Source: Dysgonomonas sp. 216 (GTDB taxonomy: Bacteria; Bacteroidota; Bacteroidia; Bacteroidales; Dysgonomonadaceae). From it: a stretch of 64,000 bases of DNA. This document shows positions 26,697-36,559 of the stretch, piece after piece; position 1 is the first letter of the stretch, and the number at the start of each line of letters is the position of its first letter. Below the pieces are notes generated by a model. That model was given only the letters and a program-made list of their open reading frames with translations. It was not told the DNA's origin and ran no database searches. A program made the position numbers and the translations under genes. Location of the stretch: assembly GCF_010501065.1 (NCBI RefSeq), contig NZ_QVMM01000011.1:56190-120189 (forward strand), written 5' to 3'.

Positions 26697-26727
26697 TTTG
26701 TTTGATAAAAAAAAAAGATTAATTTTG
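26697..26727 (+). promoter_or_regulatory. Consensus promoter for rpmB-rpmG-DUF4295
   Basis: TTTG at 26697-26700, 19 nt, then TAATTTTG at 26720-26727: a full match to the Bacteroidetes sigma-ABfr promoter. It leaves a 5' leader of about 75 nt before rpmB. Confidence 0.8.
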
Positions 26728-26809
26728 CAGCCTCAATTAACCATTACAAATTCCATACAAAGTAATTATCAGTTAATTAAGATTATAAAAATAACAAATA
26801 ATAATAGCA

Positions 26810-27061
26810 ATGTCCAAGATTTGTCAAATAACAGGGAAGAAAGCTATGGTGGGAAACAATGTTTCGCACTCGAATAAAAAGACGAAAAGAAAATTTAACG
26901 TCAACCTGTTTTCTAAAAAATTCTACTGGGTAGAAGAAGATTGCTGGGTAAGCTTGAGTGTATCGGCTGCTGGTCTTCGTACAATTAATAAAATAGGCTT
27001 GGATGCCGCTCTTAGAAGGGCTATGGCAGCAGGTTTTTGCGACCGCATAGTTTTACTGTAA
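26810..27061 (+). CDS. rpmB: 50S ribosomal protein L28
   Basis: This 83-residue L28 begins [20 protein letters not shown], with the N-terminal C-x-I-T-G-K and N-x-V-S-H-S signature and a basic body ([13 protein letters not shown]). It is first in a ribosomal protein operon with rpmG and a DUF4295 gene. Confidence 0.97.
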   Translation: MSKICQITGKKAMVGNNVSHSNKKTKRKFNVNLFSKKFYWVEEDCWVSLSVSAAGLRTINKIGLDAALRRAMAAGFCDRIVLL

Positions 27062-27089
27062 CGCTTAAATTAAGAGGAGGACTAAGAAA

Positions 27090-27278
27090 ATGGCAAAAAA
27101 AGCAAAAGGAAATAGAATTCAAGTGATATTGGAGTGTACCGAGCATAAAGAAAGCGGTATGCCGGGAACATCGAGGTATATTACTACCAAAAACAGAAAA
27201 AATACAACCGAAAGAATTGAGTTGAAGAAATACAATCCTATTCTTCGCAGAGTAACTGTTCATAAAGAAATCAAGTAA
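27090..27278 (+). CDS. rpmG: 50S ribosomal protein L33
   Basis: This 62-residue L33 has [20 protein letters not shown] and [20 protein letters not shown], the standard L33 core. It lacks the Cys pairs of zinc-binding L33 forms (only one Cys), so it is a zinc-independent type. It lies 28 nt after rpmB. Confidence 0.97.
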   Translation: MAKKAKGNRIQVILECTEHKESGMPGTSRYITTKNRKNTTERIELKKYNPILRRVTVHKEIK

Positions 27279-27291
27279 AAAGATATAAGAA

Positions 27292-27453
27292 ATGGCAAAG
27301 AAGACAGTCGCAGGTTACCGTGACCAATCGTCAAAAGACGGACGTAGTCATACAAAAGTAATCAAGATGGTAAAGTCTCCAAAAACAGGGGCTTATACAT
27401 TTAAAGAAGAAATGGTTCCAAATGAAGCTGTTAAGGATTATTTCGCAAAATAA
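27292..27453 (+). CDS. DUF4295 small basic protein, probable Bacteroidetes ribosomal protein
   Basis: This 53-residue basic ORF starts ATG at 27292 (MAKKTVAGYRDQSSKDGRSH) and ends PNEAVKDYFAK. It lies 13 nt after rpmG. Short proteins of this type follow rpmG throughout Bacteroidetes and are called DUF4295. I recall that cryo-EM of a Flavobacterium ribosome revealed an extra large-subunit protein named bL38; its operon position and composition suggest this is that protein, but the link is from memory. A terminator follows. Confidence 0.85.
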   Translation: MAKKTVAGYRDQSSKDGRSHTKVIKMVKSPKTGAYTFKEEMVPNEAVKDYFAK

Positions 27454-27470
27454 TCTCGTTAAAAATATAT

Positions 27471-27508
27471 AAAAGCCTCCTATCCTATAATTGGTTGGGA
27501 GGTTTTTT
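27471..27508 (+). terminator. Terminator of the rpmB-rpmG-DUF4295 operon
   Basis: AAAAGCCTCC pairs with GGGAGGTTTTTT around a loop that adds further CC/GG pairs, ending in a six-T run 17 nt after the DUF4295 stop. Confidence 0.8.
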
Positions 27509-27594
27509 ATTTTTAGATTTAATAACTTTGTAATAGGCACAGGGTTAGATTGTTGTGGGTTGTTTTAGAATATTAATAATATAATAAAGGAAAT

Positions 27595-28548
27595 ATGGGC
27601 TTGTTTAGCTTTTTTTCGAAACAGAAGAAAGAGAACCTTGATAAAGGGTTGGAGAAAACTAAAGATAGTATGTTCTCAAAGTTGTCTAGAATTGTATCGG
27701 GGAAATCTAGGGTAGATGACGATGTTTTGGATGATTTAGAAGAAGTGTTGATAACATCGGATGTGGGTGTTGATACAACTCTTAAAATTATAGACCGAAT
27801 AGAGAAACGTGCAGCTCGTGATAAATATATTAATACAGATGAGTTAAACTCTATTTTGCGAGAAGAGATTGCTGCTCTTTTGATGGAGAATAATACTGTT
27901 GATAACGAAGATTTTTCTATATCTGAAGAAGAAAAACCATATGTGATTATGGTTGTGGGGGTAAATGGCGTAGGGAAAACAACAACTATAGGAAAGCTTG
28001 CAAATCAGTTTAAAAAGAATGGTCTTTCGGTTTATTTAGGTGCTGCCGATACGTTTCGAGCTGCAGCTGTGGAACAGCTGGTTGTTTGGGGCGATAGGGT
28101 TGGTGTGCCTGTGGTTAGGCAGTCGATGGGGGCCGATCCTGCCTCTGTTGCTTTTGATACTATAAGTTCGGCGAAAGCAAATGGAGCTGATGTTGTGATT
28201 GTAGATACGGCGGGCAGGTTACATAATAAGGTTGGGTTGATGAATGAACTAACCAAAATAAAAAATGTAATGAATAAGGTTGTGCCTGGAGCTCCGCATG
28301 AGGTATTGCTTGTTCTTGATGGATCGACAGGGCAGAATGCTTTTGAGCAAGCGAAACAATTTACTGCGGCTACGGATGTGTCGGCTTTGGCGATAACTAA
28401 GTTGGATGGAACGGCCAAAGGTGGAGTTGTTATAGGTATCTCGGATCAGTTTAAAATCCCTGTAAAATATATAGGTTTAGGAGAAGGTATTGATGATTTA
28501 CAAGTGTTCAGACGAAAAGAGTTTGTTGATTCGTTGTTTGGTGGGTAA
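27595..28548 (+). CDS. ftsY: Signal recognition particle receptor FtsY
   Basis: FtsY is the SRP-receptor GTPase that docks ribosome-nascent chains at the Sec translocon. The N domain (helical, about 1-115) begins MGLFSFFSKQKKENLDKGLE, without the long acidic A domain of E. coli. The G domain has G1 GVNGVGKT (122-129), DTFRAAAVEQL, G3 DTAGRLHNK and G4 TKLDGTAKGG. At 317 residues it is a minimal FtsY, as common in Bacteroidetes. It ends GEGIDDLQVFRRKEFVDSLF, a family hallmark. Confidence 0.97.
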   Translation: MGLFSFFSKQKKENLDKGLEKTKDSMFSKLSRIVSGKSRVDDDVLDDLEEVLITSDVGVDTTLKIIDRIEKRAARDKYINTDELNSILREEIAALLMENNTVDNEDFSISEEEKPYVIMVVGVNGVGKTTTIGKLANQFKKNGLSVYLGAADTFRAAAVEQLVVWGDRVGVPVVRQSMGADPASVAFDTISSAKANGADVVIVDTAGRLHNKVGLMNELTKIKNVMNKVVPGAPHEVLLVLDGSTGQNAFEQAKQFTAATDVSALAITKLDGTAKGGVVIGISDQFKIPVKYIGLGEGIDDLQVFRRKEFVDSLFGG

Positions 28549-28628
28549 AAAAATATTATTTTTGTTGGTGATATAGTAGACGAAAGAGTCTGCTAAAACC
28601 CGATGAAAAGGGTAATTTTCGATTGCTG

Positions 28629-29924
28629 ATGAAAAAGAATAGAATAGACGTCATAACTTTGGGGTGTTCTAAGAATCTTGTAGATTCGGAAATGTTGATG
28701 AAGCAACTTCTGGCGAACGGTTATACGGTGAAACATGATCCTGAAAAACCGGAAGGCGAGATTGTTGTAATTAATACTTGTGGGTTTATTGGGGATGCCA
28801 AAGAGGAGTCTATTAATATGATTCTTGAGTTTGCAGAGGCAAAACGGAAGAGGGAAATTAATAAACTTTTCGTAATGGGGTGCTTGTCTGAAAGGTATAT
28901 GTCAGAGTTAGAATTGGAGATCCCTGAAGTTGATAGATATTACGGAAAGTTTGATTGGAATGCCTTAGTTGGAGATCTTGGCAAGTCGTATCGAGATGAT
29001 ATGGGTTTCGAGAGAGTTATTACAACTCCGGCGCATTATGCATATCTGAAAATATCGGAAGGATGCAATCGGGCATGTTCATATTGTTCAATCCCAATAA
29101 TGACAGGTAAGTATAAATCGCGCCCAATAGAAGAGATTGAGGCGGAAGTGAGATACTTGGTTGGTTCGGGAGTGAAGGAATTTCAGGTTATTGCTCAGGA
29201 TTTATCGTATTATGGAATTGATAGATACAAAGAAGCAAAACTGCCCGAATTAATTGAACGGATAGCTAAAATAGATGGGGTTCGTTGGGTAAGATTGCAT
29301 TATGCGTATCCGACGAAGTTTCCGGATGATTTGTTACGCGTTATGCGTGAAAATAAAAATGTATGTAAGTATCTTGATATTGCGCTGCAACACATAAGTG
29401 ATAATATACTGAAAAAAATGAAACGAGGTATCTCTAAAAAGGAAACTTACGAATTAATTGACAGGATAAGAAAAGAAGTTCCGGGCATTTATTTACGAAC
29501 AACGCTAATGGTTGGGCATCCGGACGAAACAGAAGAGGATTTTAATGAACTTGTCGATTTTGTGAAAGAAATTCGTTTCGAAAGAATGGGTGCATTTCCT
29601 TATTCGCACGAAGATGGGACTTATGCTTATAATCATTACAAAGACAATGTTCCGGAGCAAGTGAAGCAGGATCGCATGGATTTGTTGATGGCTGTTCAAG
29701 AGCGCATATCGAACGAAATAGGTTCGTCAAAAATAGGACAAGTGCTTGATGTTATTATTGATAGGGAAGAGGAGGATTATTATGTCGGGCGTACCGAATA
29801 TGATTCGCCAGAAGTAGATCCTGAGGTTTTGATAACAAAGAGTAAACAAATAGAATTAGGTGAATTTTATCAGGTTCAGATAACCGATGCTGATGTCTTT
29901 GACTTATATGCAGAGGTTGTATGA
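28629..29924 (+). CDS. rimO: Ribosomal protein S12 methylthiotransferase RimO
   Basis: RimO is a radical-SAM enzyme that adds a methylthio group to an Asp of ribosomal protein S12. Its N-terminal cluster ligands are Cys13 (TLGCSKNLVDSE), Cys51 and Cys85; the radical-SAM CxxxCxxC is Cys146/150/153 in GCNRACSYCSIP. A TRAM domain ends the protein. The start is ATG 28629; the TTG at 28623 only adds two residues. The GCSKNLVDSE motif distinguishes RimO from MiaB. About 431 residues, normal. Confidence 0.96.
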   Translation: MKKNRIDVITLGCSKNLVDSEMLMKQLLANGYTVKHDPEKPEGEIVVINTCGFIGDAKEESINMILEFAEAKRKREINKLFVMGCLSERYMSELELEIPEVDRYYGKFDWNALVGDLGKSYRDDMGFERVITTPAHYAYLKISEGCNRACSYCSIPIMTGKYKSRPIEEIEAEVRYLVGSGVKEFQVIAQDLSYYGIDRYKEAKLPELIERIAKIDGVRWVRLHYAYPTKFPDDLLRVMRENKNVCKYLDIALQHISDNILKKMKRGISKKETYELIDRIRKEVPGIYLRTTLMVGHPDETEEDFNELVDFVKEIRFERMGAFPYSHEDGTYAYNHYKDNVPEQVKQDRMDLLMAVQERISNEIGSSKIGQVLDVIIDREEEDYYVGRTEYDSPEVDPEVLITKSKQIELGEFYQVQITDADVFDLYAEVV

Positions 29925-29940
29925 CCATTTATATACTACT

Positions 29941-30219
29941 ATGACACATAAAGAACTTACAGCAGAACTAGCAAAACGATTAGGATGGACTCAAGCCCGA
30001 ACATCTTTAGTATTAGAATCGGCAGTGTCTATCATTGGTGAAAATTTAGCGAATTCAAATTCTATAAACATACAAGGCTTTGGTGTGTTTGAAGCAAGAC
30101 TTAGACAAGAACGTGTTTCGGTTAATCCGGTTTCTAAACAACGATTTTTGGTTCCGCCTAAGATAACTCCGGCTTTTCGTCCGGGACAAACGGTTAAAGA
30201 CAAACTTAAAAATCTGTAA
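29941..30219 (+). CDS. HU/IHF family DNA-binding protein
   Basis: This 92-residue protein starts at ATG 29941 (MTHKELTAELAKRLGWTQAR); longer upstream frames would overlap the rimO 3' end. The HU fold is clear: two N-terminal helices, then NIQGFGVFEARLRQERVSVN and the DNA-wrapping beta arm with PVSKQRFLVPPKITPAFRPG. It lies 16 nt after rimO and 5 nt before a second gene whose N-terminus is also HU-like. The pair might bind DNA as a heterodimer (inference). Confidence 0.93.
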   Translation: MTHKELTAELAKRLGWTQARTSLVLESAVSIIGENLANSNSINIQGFGVFEARLRQERVSVNPVSKQRFLVPPKITPAFRPGQTVKDKLKNL

Positions 30220-30224
30220 TTGAC

Positions 30225-32339
30225 ATGAAGGAAAAACTCACACTTCAAGACCTCGTTGATCTACTGGCTAAACAAACCAGTTTGACAAAAAAAGAAGCAG
30301 ATGCTTTCTTTAGGGAGTTTTTTAATGCCATAATAGATGATGTTTTTGGCGGAGAACCTGTTAAAATCAAAGACTTTGGTACGTTTAAACTGACTAAAGT
30401 AAGTAGCAGAGAAAGCGTAAATGTAAACACTGGAGAAAAAATTGAAATTCCAACTCATTATAAACTAAGTTTTTTGCCCGATAAAATACTCAAAAGTTTA
30501 GTTAATAAACCATTTGAGGGATTTGAAACCACATTGGTAGAAGAAGGCGTTTCTTTTGGTGTTATAGAAGAGTCGGAAGAATCTGTTGAATTACTCGAAG
30601 AGGAAGATACAGCAACAGACGATATTGATGTAATAAGTTCTGTTGTTAATGAAAAGGCGCAGGAAGCACTGAATATTCAAGCTAAATCTGATGCGAAAAC
30701 GAATAATTCGGGCGAGCAGAAAAATCAGAAAATAGAAACTCCTTATGTTTCGGATGGAATTTATTCGTATCCAGTAGTATATACATATGCTACAACAGAA
30801 ACACCAAACGAAGAGGACAGCATAACAATGATTGTTTCGTCGGCTAATGAATCCGATATCGAAACCGTAAAAAGTGCTGATGATACAAATAATATTGAAG
30901 AAGAGATTGCTACTCAAGATGTGTCGGGTGTTGTTAGCGAACCCGAATCGGAGAAAATTGAGGTGTCAGTTTTAGATAATGCTAAACCTCTAAATGAAGA
31001 GGATAAATCGCAGTCAGATAGGTCTGATAAAGAGGTTGTTGTGTTTGATGTTACCGAGCCTATCGAAGCTGCAGAGGATATATTGGCAGATATTAAAAAA
31101 TTAGATGACTCCAATTCTATTGATGCCGAGAAAATACAAGAGAAAATACAAGAACTTCAACTTGCTATTGAAAAATTGAATCAGGCAAAGATTCAGAAAG
31201 AGTTAGAAACTCAAAAAGAGACACAAGGAGCAGAAGACGAAGGTTTAGTTGAACAAACAGAACAGAAAGAACCTATAGTTGATGAAGACTATAATGCTAC
31301 CGAAGAAATAATTGAACCTCCAATTGAAGAAACAGCAGTTGTTTCCGAGCATTCGTTAGAAGATTCTGATTTGCTCGAAAAGCTAGAACCTCTTGATAAG
31401 GCTGGCGAAGATATAGAAGTAACAGCAAGTTACCCTTCGGATATTGAAGATCAGGCAGATATTGTTGATGAGGGTTATTACGATTATTATAAAGAATCGG
31501 CATGGACTCGTATTCGTCGAAGAATGCCTATTATATTGTTTTTATTGGCTACAATTGCATTTGGTGCATACTTATTTTTTAATTTATTTGAGAATACTCC
31601 AAAAGTATTTGTGCCAGATAAAAAAACATTTACTTCGTCAGGAACACTACCTGGTGTGGCAAGTAAAGATAGTGATGTAACAACTTTGCATAGCGAAGAT
31701 ATACCTCCAATTGTTTTGCTTGATAAAGATTCGTTGAATAGAATTAAAGATATAAATGTGACTCCGGAATCGGTTGATTCGGTAAAAAAACGAATTGAAG
31801 GTTTAGCTAAGACTTATTCATCGGAGAGAAGTCCTAATATAGCAGAAATATCTGATATACTAAAGATAAGGGTTGTTCGTAAAGCTGAAGCTTTATTAAA
31901 TAATCCCCAATTATTGGAAGATAGTATTTTACTGAGCGAAGAAGAGTTGGAAGCCGAGGTAGTTGATGCCGGATTGGGGGGCGTTAATAATAATGGTAGT
32001 GCGAATGTAAAAAATGTTGTAGAGAAGAATATTATAGTTAAAAATTCAGAATTTCCTAAAACTGTGAAGGTTCAGGCCGGAAATTCGTTGCGAAGTATAG
32101 CTTCTAAGCAATATGGAAATTACATATATTGGGTATATATATATCAAGAGAATAAAGATAAGATACCTAATATAGATAATTTGCTTATAAATATGGAGCT
32201 AACTATTCCTGCTCTAGATAAATATGGAGTTGCAGATCCAAAAGATCAAACAGCTGTTGATAAAGCTAAGATACTTGATAAAAAAATTACGACAGAAGGC
32301 AGGAGAAATAGCAACAATAGCGATAGTAATTCCTACTAG
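30225..32339 (+). CDS. Membrane protein with cytoplasmic HU domain and periplasmic LysM domain
   Basis: This 704-residue protein of unusual architecture has residues 1-95 as an HU-type DNA-binding domain (LTLQDLVDLLAKQTSLTKKE, VKIKDFGTFKLTKVSSRESV). About 100-425 is a very acidic, probably disordered Glu/Asp-rich linker with one coiled-coil-like stretch. A basic WTRIRRRMP precedes a single TM helix (about 433-452, PIILFLLATIAFGAYLFFNL), so by the positive-inside rule the N-terminus is cytoplasmic. The C-terminal half is periplasmic and contains a LysM-like module at about 610-665 (VKVQAGNSLRSIASKQYGNY, then INMELTIP). LysM binds peptidoglycan. It could link nucleoid to cell wall; function unproven. 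Confidence 0.85.
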   Translation: MKEKLTLQDLVDLLAKQTSLTKKEADAFFREFFNAIIDDVFGGEPVKIKDFGTFKLTKVSSRESVNVNTGEKIEIPTHYKLSFLPDKILKSLVNKPFEGFETTLVEEGVSFGVIEESEESVELLEEEDTATDDIDVISSVVNEKAQEALNIQAKSDAKTNNSGEQKNQKIETPYVSDGIYSYPVVYTYATTETPNEEDSITMIVSSANESDIETVKSADDTNNIEEEIATQDVSGVVSEPESEKIEVSVLDNAKPLNEEDKSQSDRSDKEVVVFDVTEPIEAAEDILADIKKLDDSNSIDAEKIQEKIQELQLAIEKLNQAKIQKELETQKETQGAEDEGLVEQTEQKEPIVDEDYNATEEIIEPPIEETAVVSEHSLEDSDLLEKLEPLDKAGEDIEVTASYPSDIEDQADIVDEGYYDYYKESAWTRIRRRMPIILFLLATIAFGAYLFFNLFENTPKVFVPDKKTFTSSGTLPGVASKDSDVTTLHSEDIPPIVLLDKDSLNRIKDINVTPESVDSVKKRIEGLAKTYSSERSPNIAEISDILKIRVVRKAEALLNNPQLLEDSILLSEEELEAEVVDAGLGGVNNNGSANVKNVVEKNIIVKNSEFPKTVKVQAGNSLRSIASKQYGNYIYWVYIYQENKDKIPNIDNLLINMELTIPALDKYGVADPKDQTAVDKAKILDKKITTEGRRNSNNSDSNSY

Positions 32340-32393
32340 TTTTGTAAACAAAGGAATTTGGATAAATTAAAGAAAAGATATAATCAAAAAGTA

Positions 32394-34124
32394 ATGAGTA
32401 GTATATTGGAATTAAGCGAACAAGAGATTTTTCGCAGAAAAAGTTTAGAAGAGTTGCGTGCGTTAGGTATTGAACCCTATCCCGCAGCATTGTACGAAAC
32501 CAATGCTTATTCAACAGATATAAAGAAGGAGTTCAATGAAGACTCAGATCCTCGTCAGGTTTCTATTGCCGGTCGGATAATGAGTCGTCGTATAATGGGG
32601 AAAGCTTCATTTATAGAACTTCAAGATGGCGAAGGACGTATACAGGTTTATATAACACGTGACGATATTTGCCCGGGAGAGGATAAGGAATTGTACAATA
32701 CTGTTTTCAAGAAACTACTTGATATAGGTGATTTTGTGGGTATTAAGGGATTTGTTTTTCGTACCCAAATGGGCGAAATATCAATTCATGCCCAAAGTTT
32801 AACAGTTTTGGCGAAATCGTTACGTCCACTACCTGTTGTTAAAGTTAAGGATGGAGTTACATATGATGGATTTACTGATCCAGAAATGCGTTATCGTCAA
32901 CGATATGTTGACCTTATTGTTAACGAAAACGTAAAGGATGTTTTTCTGAAAAGGACACAGGTATTTAACTCGATGCGTGAATTTCTGAATGGTCACGGAT
33001 ATATTGAAGTTGATACACCTGTTCTGCAAAGTATTCCGGGAGGAGCAAGTGCTCGTCCGTTTATAACACATCACAATGCATTGGATATTCCGTTATATCT
33101 GCGTATTGCAAACGAACTTTATCTGAAACGTTTGATTGTTGGCGGATTTGATGGTGTTTATGAGTTTTCGCGCAACTTCCGTAACGAAGGGATGGATCGC
33201 ACACATAATCCGGAATTTACAGTTATGGAGTTCTATGCAGCTTATAAAGACTATAACTGGATGATGGATTTCACAGAGCGTATGCTCGAGAAAATCTGTA
33301 TGGATGTTCATGGAACAACCAAAGTTAAAATGGGAGACAATGAAATTGACTATAAAGCACCTTATCCGCGTGTGACGATGATTGATTCAATCAAGCATTT
33401 TACCGGATTTGATATAGGTGGTATGGATGAAGCCCAATTAAGAGATGTTTGCAAGCAATTAGGCATTGATCAGGATGAAACGATGGGTAAAGGCAAGTTG
33501 ATAGATGCTATTTTTGGTGAAAAATGTGAAGGCAACTATATTCAACCTACATTCATTATTGACTATCCTGTTGAAATGTCTCCTCTTACAAAAAAACATC
33601 GTAATAATCCCGAATTAACAGAACGGTTCGAGTTAATGGTGAACGGTAAAGAATTGGCAAACGCCTATTCTGAATTAAATGATCCTATCGATCAGCGTGC
33701 ACGTTTCGAAGATCAGTTGAAATTGTCAGAAAAAGGAGACGATGAAGCTATGTTTATCGATCAGGACTTTCTTCGTGCACTTGAATATGGTATGCCTCCA
33801 ACAAGTGGTATAGGTATAGGCATGGATAGGCTTGTTATGTTTATGACCGGACAGGTATCGATACAAGAAGTATTGTTGTTTCCTCAAATGCGTCCCGAAA
33901 AGGTAACAAAAAAAGATGCAGTAACTAAATATACGGCTATAGGTATTCCTGAAGAGTGGGTTGCAGTTATTCATAAATCGGGATATCTGACTGTTGAAGA
34001 ATTACAGGATGTGAATCCGAATAAATTCCGTCAGGAATTATGCGGGTTAAATAAAAAGCATGATTTGGGGTTGACTAATCCTTCCGATGAGGATATAGCC
34101 CGTTGGATTGAAGGTGCCCGGTAA
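32394..34124 (+). CDS. lysS: Lysyl-tRNA synthetase (class II)
   Basis: LysS charges tRNA-Lys. The start is ATG 32394 (MSSILELSEQEIFRRKSLEE), which matches Bacteroidetes LysS; an upstream TTG would be too early. The N-terminal OB-fold anticodon-binding domain (about 55-150) is followed by the class II catalytic core: motif 2 in YEFSRNFRNEGMDRTHNPEF and motif 3 in GIGIGMDRLVMFMTGQ. The C-terminus carries a short helical extension (AIGIPEEWVAVIHKSGYLTV) of about 60 residues, seen in Bacteroidetes homologues. About 576 residues. A TAGTTTTG at 32337-32344 could be its -7 box. Confidence 0.97.
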   Translation: MSSILELSEQEIFRRKSLEELRALGIEPYPAALYETNAYSTDIKKEFNEDSDPRQVSIAGRIMSRRIMGKASFIELQDGEGRIQVYITRDDICPGEDKELYNTVFKKLLDIGDFVGIKGFVFRTQMGEISIHAQSLTVLAKSLRPLPVVKVKDGVTYDGFTDPEMRYRQRYVDLIVNENVKDVFLKRTQVFNSMREFLNGHGYIEVDTPVLQSIPGGASARPFITHHNALDIPLYLRIANELYLKRLIVGGFDGVYEFSRNFRNEGMDRTHNPEFTVMEFYAAYKDYNWMMDFTERMLEKICMDVHGTTKVKMGDNEIDYKAPYPRVTMIDSIKHFTGFDIGGMDEAQLRDVCKQLGIDQDETMGKGKLIDAIFGEKCEGNYIQPTFIIDYPVEMSPLTKKHRNNPELTERFELMVNGKELANAYSELNDPIDQRARFEDQLKLSEKGDDEAMFIDQDFLRALEYGMPPTSGIGIGMDRLVMFMTGQVSIQEVLLFPQMRPEKVTKKDAVTKYTAIGIPEEWVAVIHKSGYLTVEELQDVNPNKFRQELCGLNKKHDLGLTNPSDEDIARWIEGAR

Positions 34125-34160
34125 ATACCATTGGGCTTTGTTTAACCAAAGTATATAATT

Positions 34161-35168
34161 ATGATTTTTCCCGGAAAAATAGCCATATTAGGTGGTGGAA
34201 CTTGGGCTACAGCTTTAGCTAAAATAATGTTGGCTCACGAGAAGCATATTAACTGGTATATGCGCCGCCCCGAACAAATTGAAGATTTTAAAAAAATAGG
34301 GCATAACCCGTCTTATTTATCAAATATAGAATTTAATCTTGACAGGATTACGTTTTATGATGATATAAACAAGGTTGTCGAAGAATCAGACACCCTTGTG
34401 TTGGCGGTTCCTTCGCCCTTTCTGAAAGGACACTTAGAAAAACTCGATAAAGCAGAAAAAGCGCTCGAAGGTAAATTTATAGTTTCGGCAATAAAAGGAA
34501 TTGTACCTCCCGAAAATCTGATTGTAACAGATTATCTAGCTAAATTTTATGGTGTAAAACCAGATAATATAGCTATTATTGGTGGTCCATGCCATGCTGA
34601 AGAAATTGCAATGGAACGCCTTACATATCCAACTATAGCTTGTGCTGATTTAGAAAAAGCTTCGGCGTTGGCTAATGTTTTTTCCAATCGTTTTGTTCGT
34701 CCAACCGTTTCTTCAGATGTTACGGGTATTGAGATTGCGGCGGTTTTGAAAAATGTATATGCTATTTGCTCGGGGGTTTGTCACGGTTTGAAGTATGGAG
34801 ATAATTTTCAGGCGGTACTTATATCGAATGCCATAAAAGAAATGGAACGGTTTGTAGCGGCGGTTTCTCCTATCGAGCGTAACATATACGATTCGGCCTA
34901 TTTGGGCGATTTATTGGTAACGGCATATTCAACGTTCAGCCGCAACCGTACTTTTGGGTCAATGATAGGAAAAGGGTATTCGGTAAAGGCTGCGCAAATG
35001 GAAATGGAAATGATTGCAGAAGGCTATTATGGTACAAAATGTATTATGGAGATGAATGAAACAGTAGGAATTGAGATTCCAATTGTGGAAACTGTGTACC
35101 ATATTCTTTACGATAGAATACCAGCCAGATCGGAGGTTAAAGTTTTAAGAGAGAATATTCTTAAATAA
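34161..35168 (+). CDS. gpsA: Glycerol-3-phosphate dehydrogenase [NAD(P)+]
   Basis: GpsA makes sn-glycerol-3-phosphate from dihydroxyacetone phosphate, the backbone for phospholipids. The NAD-binding GGGTWATALAKIM lies near the N-terminus; the catalytic Lys is in EIAAVLKNVYAICSGVCHGL and the substrate loop is SRNRTFGSMIGKGYSV. 335 residues, normal. It sits between lysS and pgi, with 36 and 23 nt gaps, probably one operon. Confidence 0.96.
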   Translation: MIFPGKIAILGGGTWATALAKIMLAHEKHINWYMRRPEQIEDFKKIGHNPSYLSNIEFNLDRITFYDDINKVVEESDTLVLAVPSPFLKGHLEKLDKAEKALEGKFIVSAIKGIVPPENLIVTDYLAKFYGVKPDNIAIIGGPCHAEEIAMERLTYPTIACADLEKASALANVFSNRFVRPTVSSDVTGIEIAAVLKNVYAICSGVCHGLKYGDNFQAVLISNAIKEMERFVAAVSPIERNIYDSAYLGDLLVTAYSTFSRNRTFGSMIGKGYSVKAAQMEMEMIAEGYYGTKCIMEMNETVGIEIPIVETVYHILYDRIPARSEVKVLRENILK

Positions 35169-35191
35169 TATAATAAATCACAATCACTTTT

Positions 35192-36538
35192 ATGAATAAG
35201 GTAATTAGTTTGAATGTAGACAAAGTTTTGTCGTTTGTTTCGAAAGAAAAAATTGATGCCAATGCTGCATTAGCAAAACAATGTAACGAAACTTTGCACA
35301 AGGGAACAGGTAAAGGGAACGATTTTTTAGGTTGGTTAAATTTACCATCTTCGATAAGCGAAGACTTTTTGGCTGATATTGAAAAAACAGCCGCTCTTTT
35401 GCGTGAAAAATGTGAAGTTGTTGTTGTTGTTGGTATAGGTGGAAGTTATTTAGGAGCAAGAGCCGTTATCGAATCTCTTTCAAATTCTTTCGACTGGCTT
35501 CAACGCGATCGTAAAGTTCCGGTTATTGTGTATGCCGGACAAAATATAGGCGAGGATTACATTCACGAACTGATGACATTCCTTAAGGGTAAATCGTTCG
35601 GTATTATAAATATTTCGAAATCGGGAACAACAACCGAACCGGCTTTAGCTTTCCGTTTGTTGAAACAACAACTAGAAGCAGCTGTAGGTAAGGGTGAGGC
35701 GAAAAATCTTATTGTTGCTATTACCGATGCAGCTCGTGGTGCATTGCATACATTAGCGAAAAAAGAAGGATACAAAATGTATGTAATTCCTGACAACGTT
35801 GGAGGACGTTTTTCTGTTCTTACACCTGTTGGATTGCTACCAATAGCAGTTGCCGGATTAAATATCCGTGAAATTGTAGCAGGAGCTACTTTTATGGAAA
35901 AAGAAACAGCGCCTGAAGTTGCTTTCGAAAAAAATATAGCAGAACAATATGCTGTAACTCGTAACGAGTTGTATAAAAGTGGAAAGAAAATAGAAATACT
36001 AGCTAATTATAATCCAAAATTACACTTCTTTGCCGAATGGTGGAAACAACTTTATGGCGAGAGCGAAGGAAAAGAAAATAAAGGGATATTTAATGCTTCG
36101 GTAGATTTTACAACCGATTTGCATTCTATGGGACAATGGATTCAGGAAGGAGAACGTACTATTTTCGAAACGGTTCTTTCGGTAGCAAACCCAAATCATG
36201 CAGTAAATGTGCCTATGGATGAAGAAGATCTTGATGGCTTGAACTTCCTGAAAGGAAAGCGTGTAGATTTCGTAAATAAAATGGCAGAGCTTGGTACGCA
36301 ATTGGCTCACGTTGATGGTGGTGTACCTAACATTAAAATTGAAATTCCTCAATTGAGCGAAAATTATATTGGTCAGTTAATATATTTCTTTGAAAAGGCT
36401 TGTGGTATTAGTGGCTATATTTTAGGAGTTAATCCTTTCGATCAGCCTGGTGTTGAGGCTTACAAGAAAAATATGTTCGCCCTGTTGAATAAACCGGGAT
36501 TCGAAAAAGAACACGAGGAAATACAAAAACGTCTGTAA
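35192..36538 (+). CDS. pgi: Glucose-6-phosphate isomerase
   Basis: This enzyme interconverts glucose-6-phosphate and fructose-6-phosphate. It has two SIS folds with [16 protein letters not shown] and [18 protein letters not shown] (phosphate-binding), and the signature [20 protein letters not shown] at the C-terminus. At 448 residues it is the short bacterial form. Glucose-6-phosphate is also the substrate of the inositol-phosphate synthase encoded 6 kb downstream. Confidence 0.97.
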   Translation: MNKVISLNVDKVLSFVSKEKIDANAALAKQCNETLHKGTGKGNDFLGWLNLPSSISEDFLADIEKTAALLREKCEVVVVVGIGGSYLGARAVIESLSNSFDWLQRDRKVPVIVYAGQNIGEDYIHELMTFLKGKSFGIINISKSGTTTEPALAFRLLKQQLEAAVGKGEAKNLIVAITDAARGALHTLAKKEGYKMYVIPDNVGGRFSVLTPVGLLPIAVAGLNIREIVAGATFMEKETAPEVAFEKNIAEQYAVTRNELYKSGKKIEILANYNPKLHFFAEWWKQLYGESEGKENKGIFNASVDFTTDLHSMGQWIQEGERTIFETVLSVANPNHAVNVPMDEEDLDGLNFLKGKRVDFVNKMAELGTQLAHVDGGVPNIKIEIPQLSENYIGQLIYFFEKACGISGYILGVNPFDQPGVEAYKKNMFALLNKPGFEKEHEEIQKRL

Positions 36539-36559
36539 TACAAAAATCTGAAATAGTAC

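Noticed and set aside
28549..28628. Hairpin TAGTAGAC/GTCTGCTA between ftsY and rimO as an RNA gene
   Set aside because: Short, with one mismatch and no T run; too little to call.
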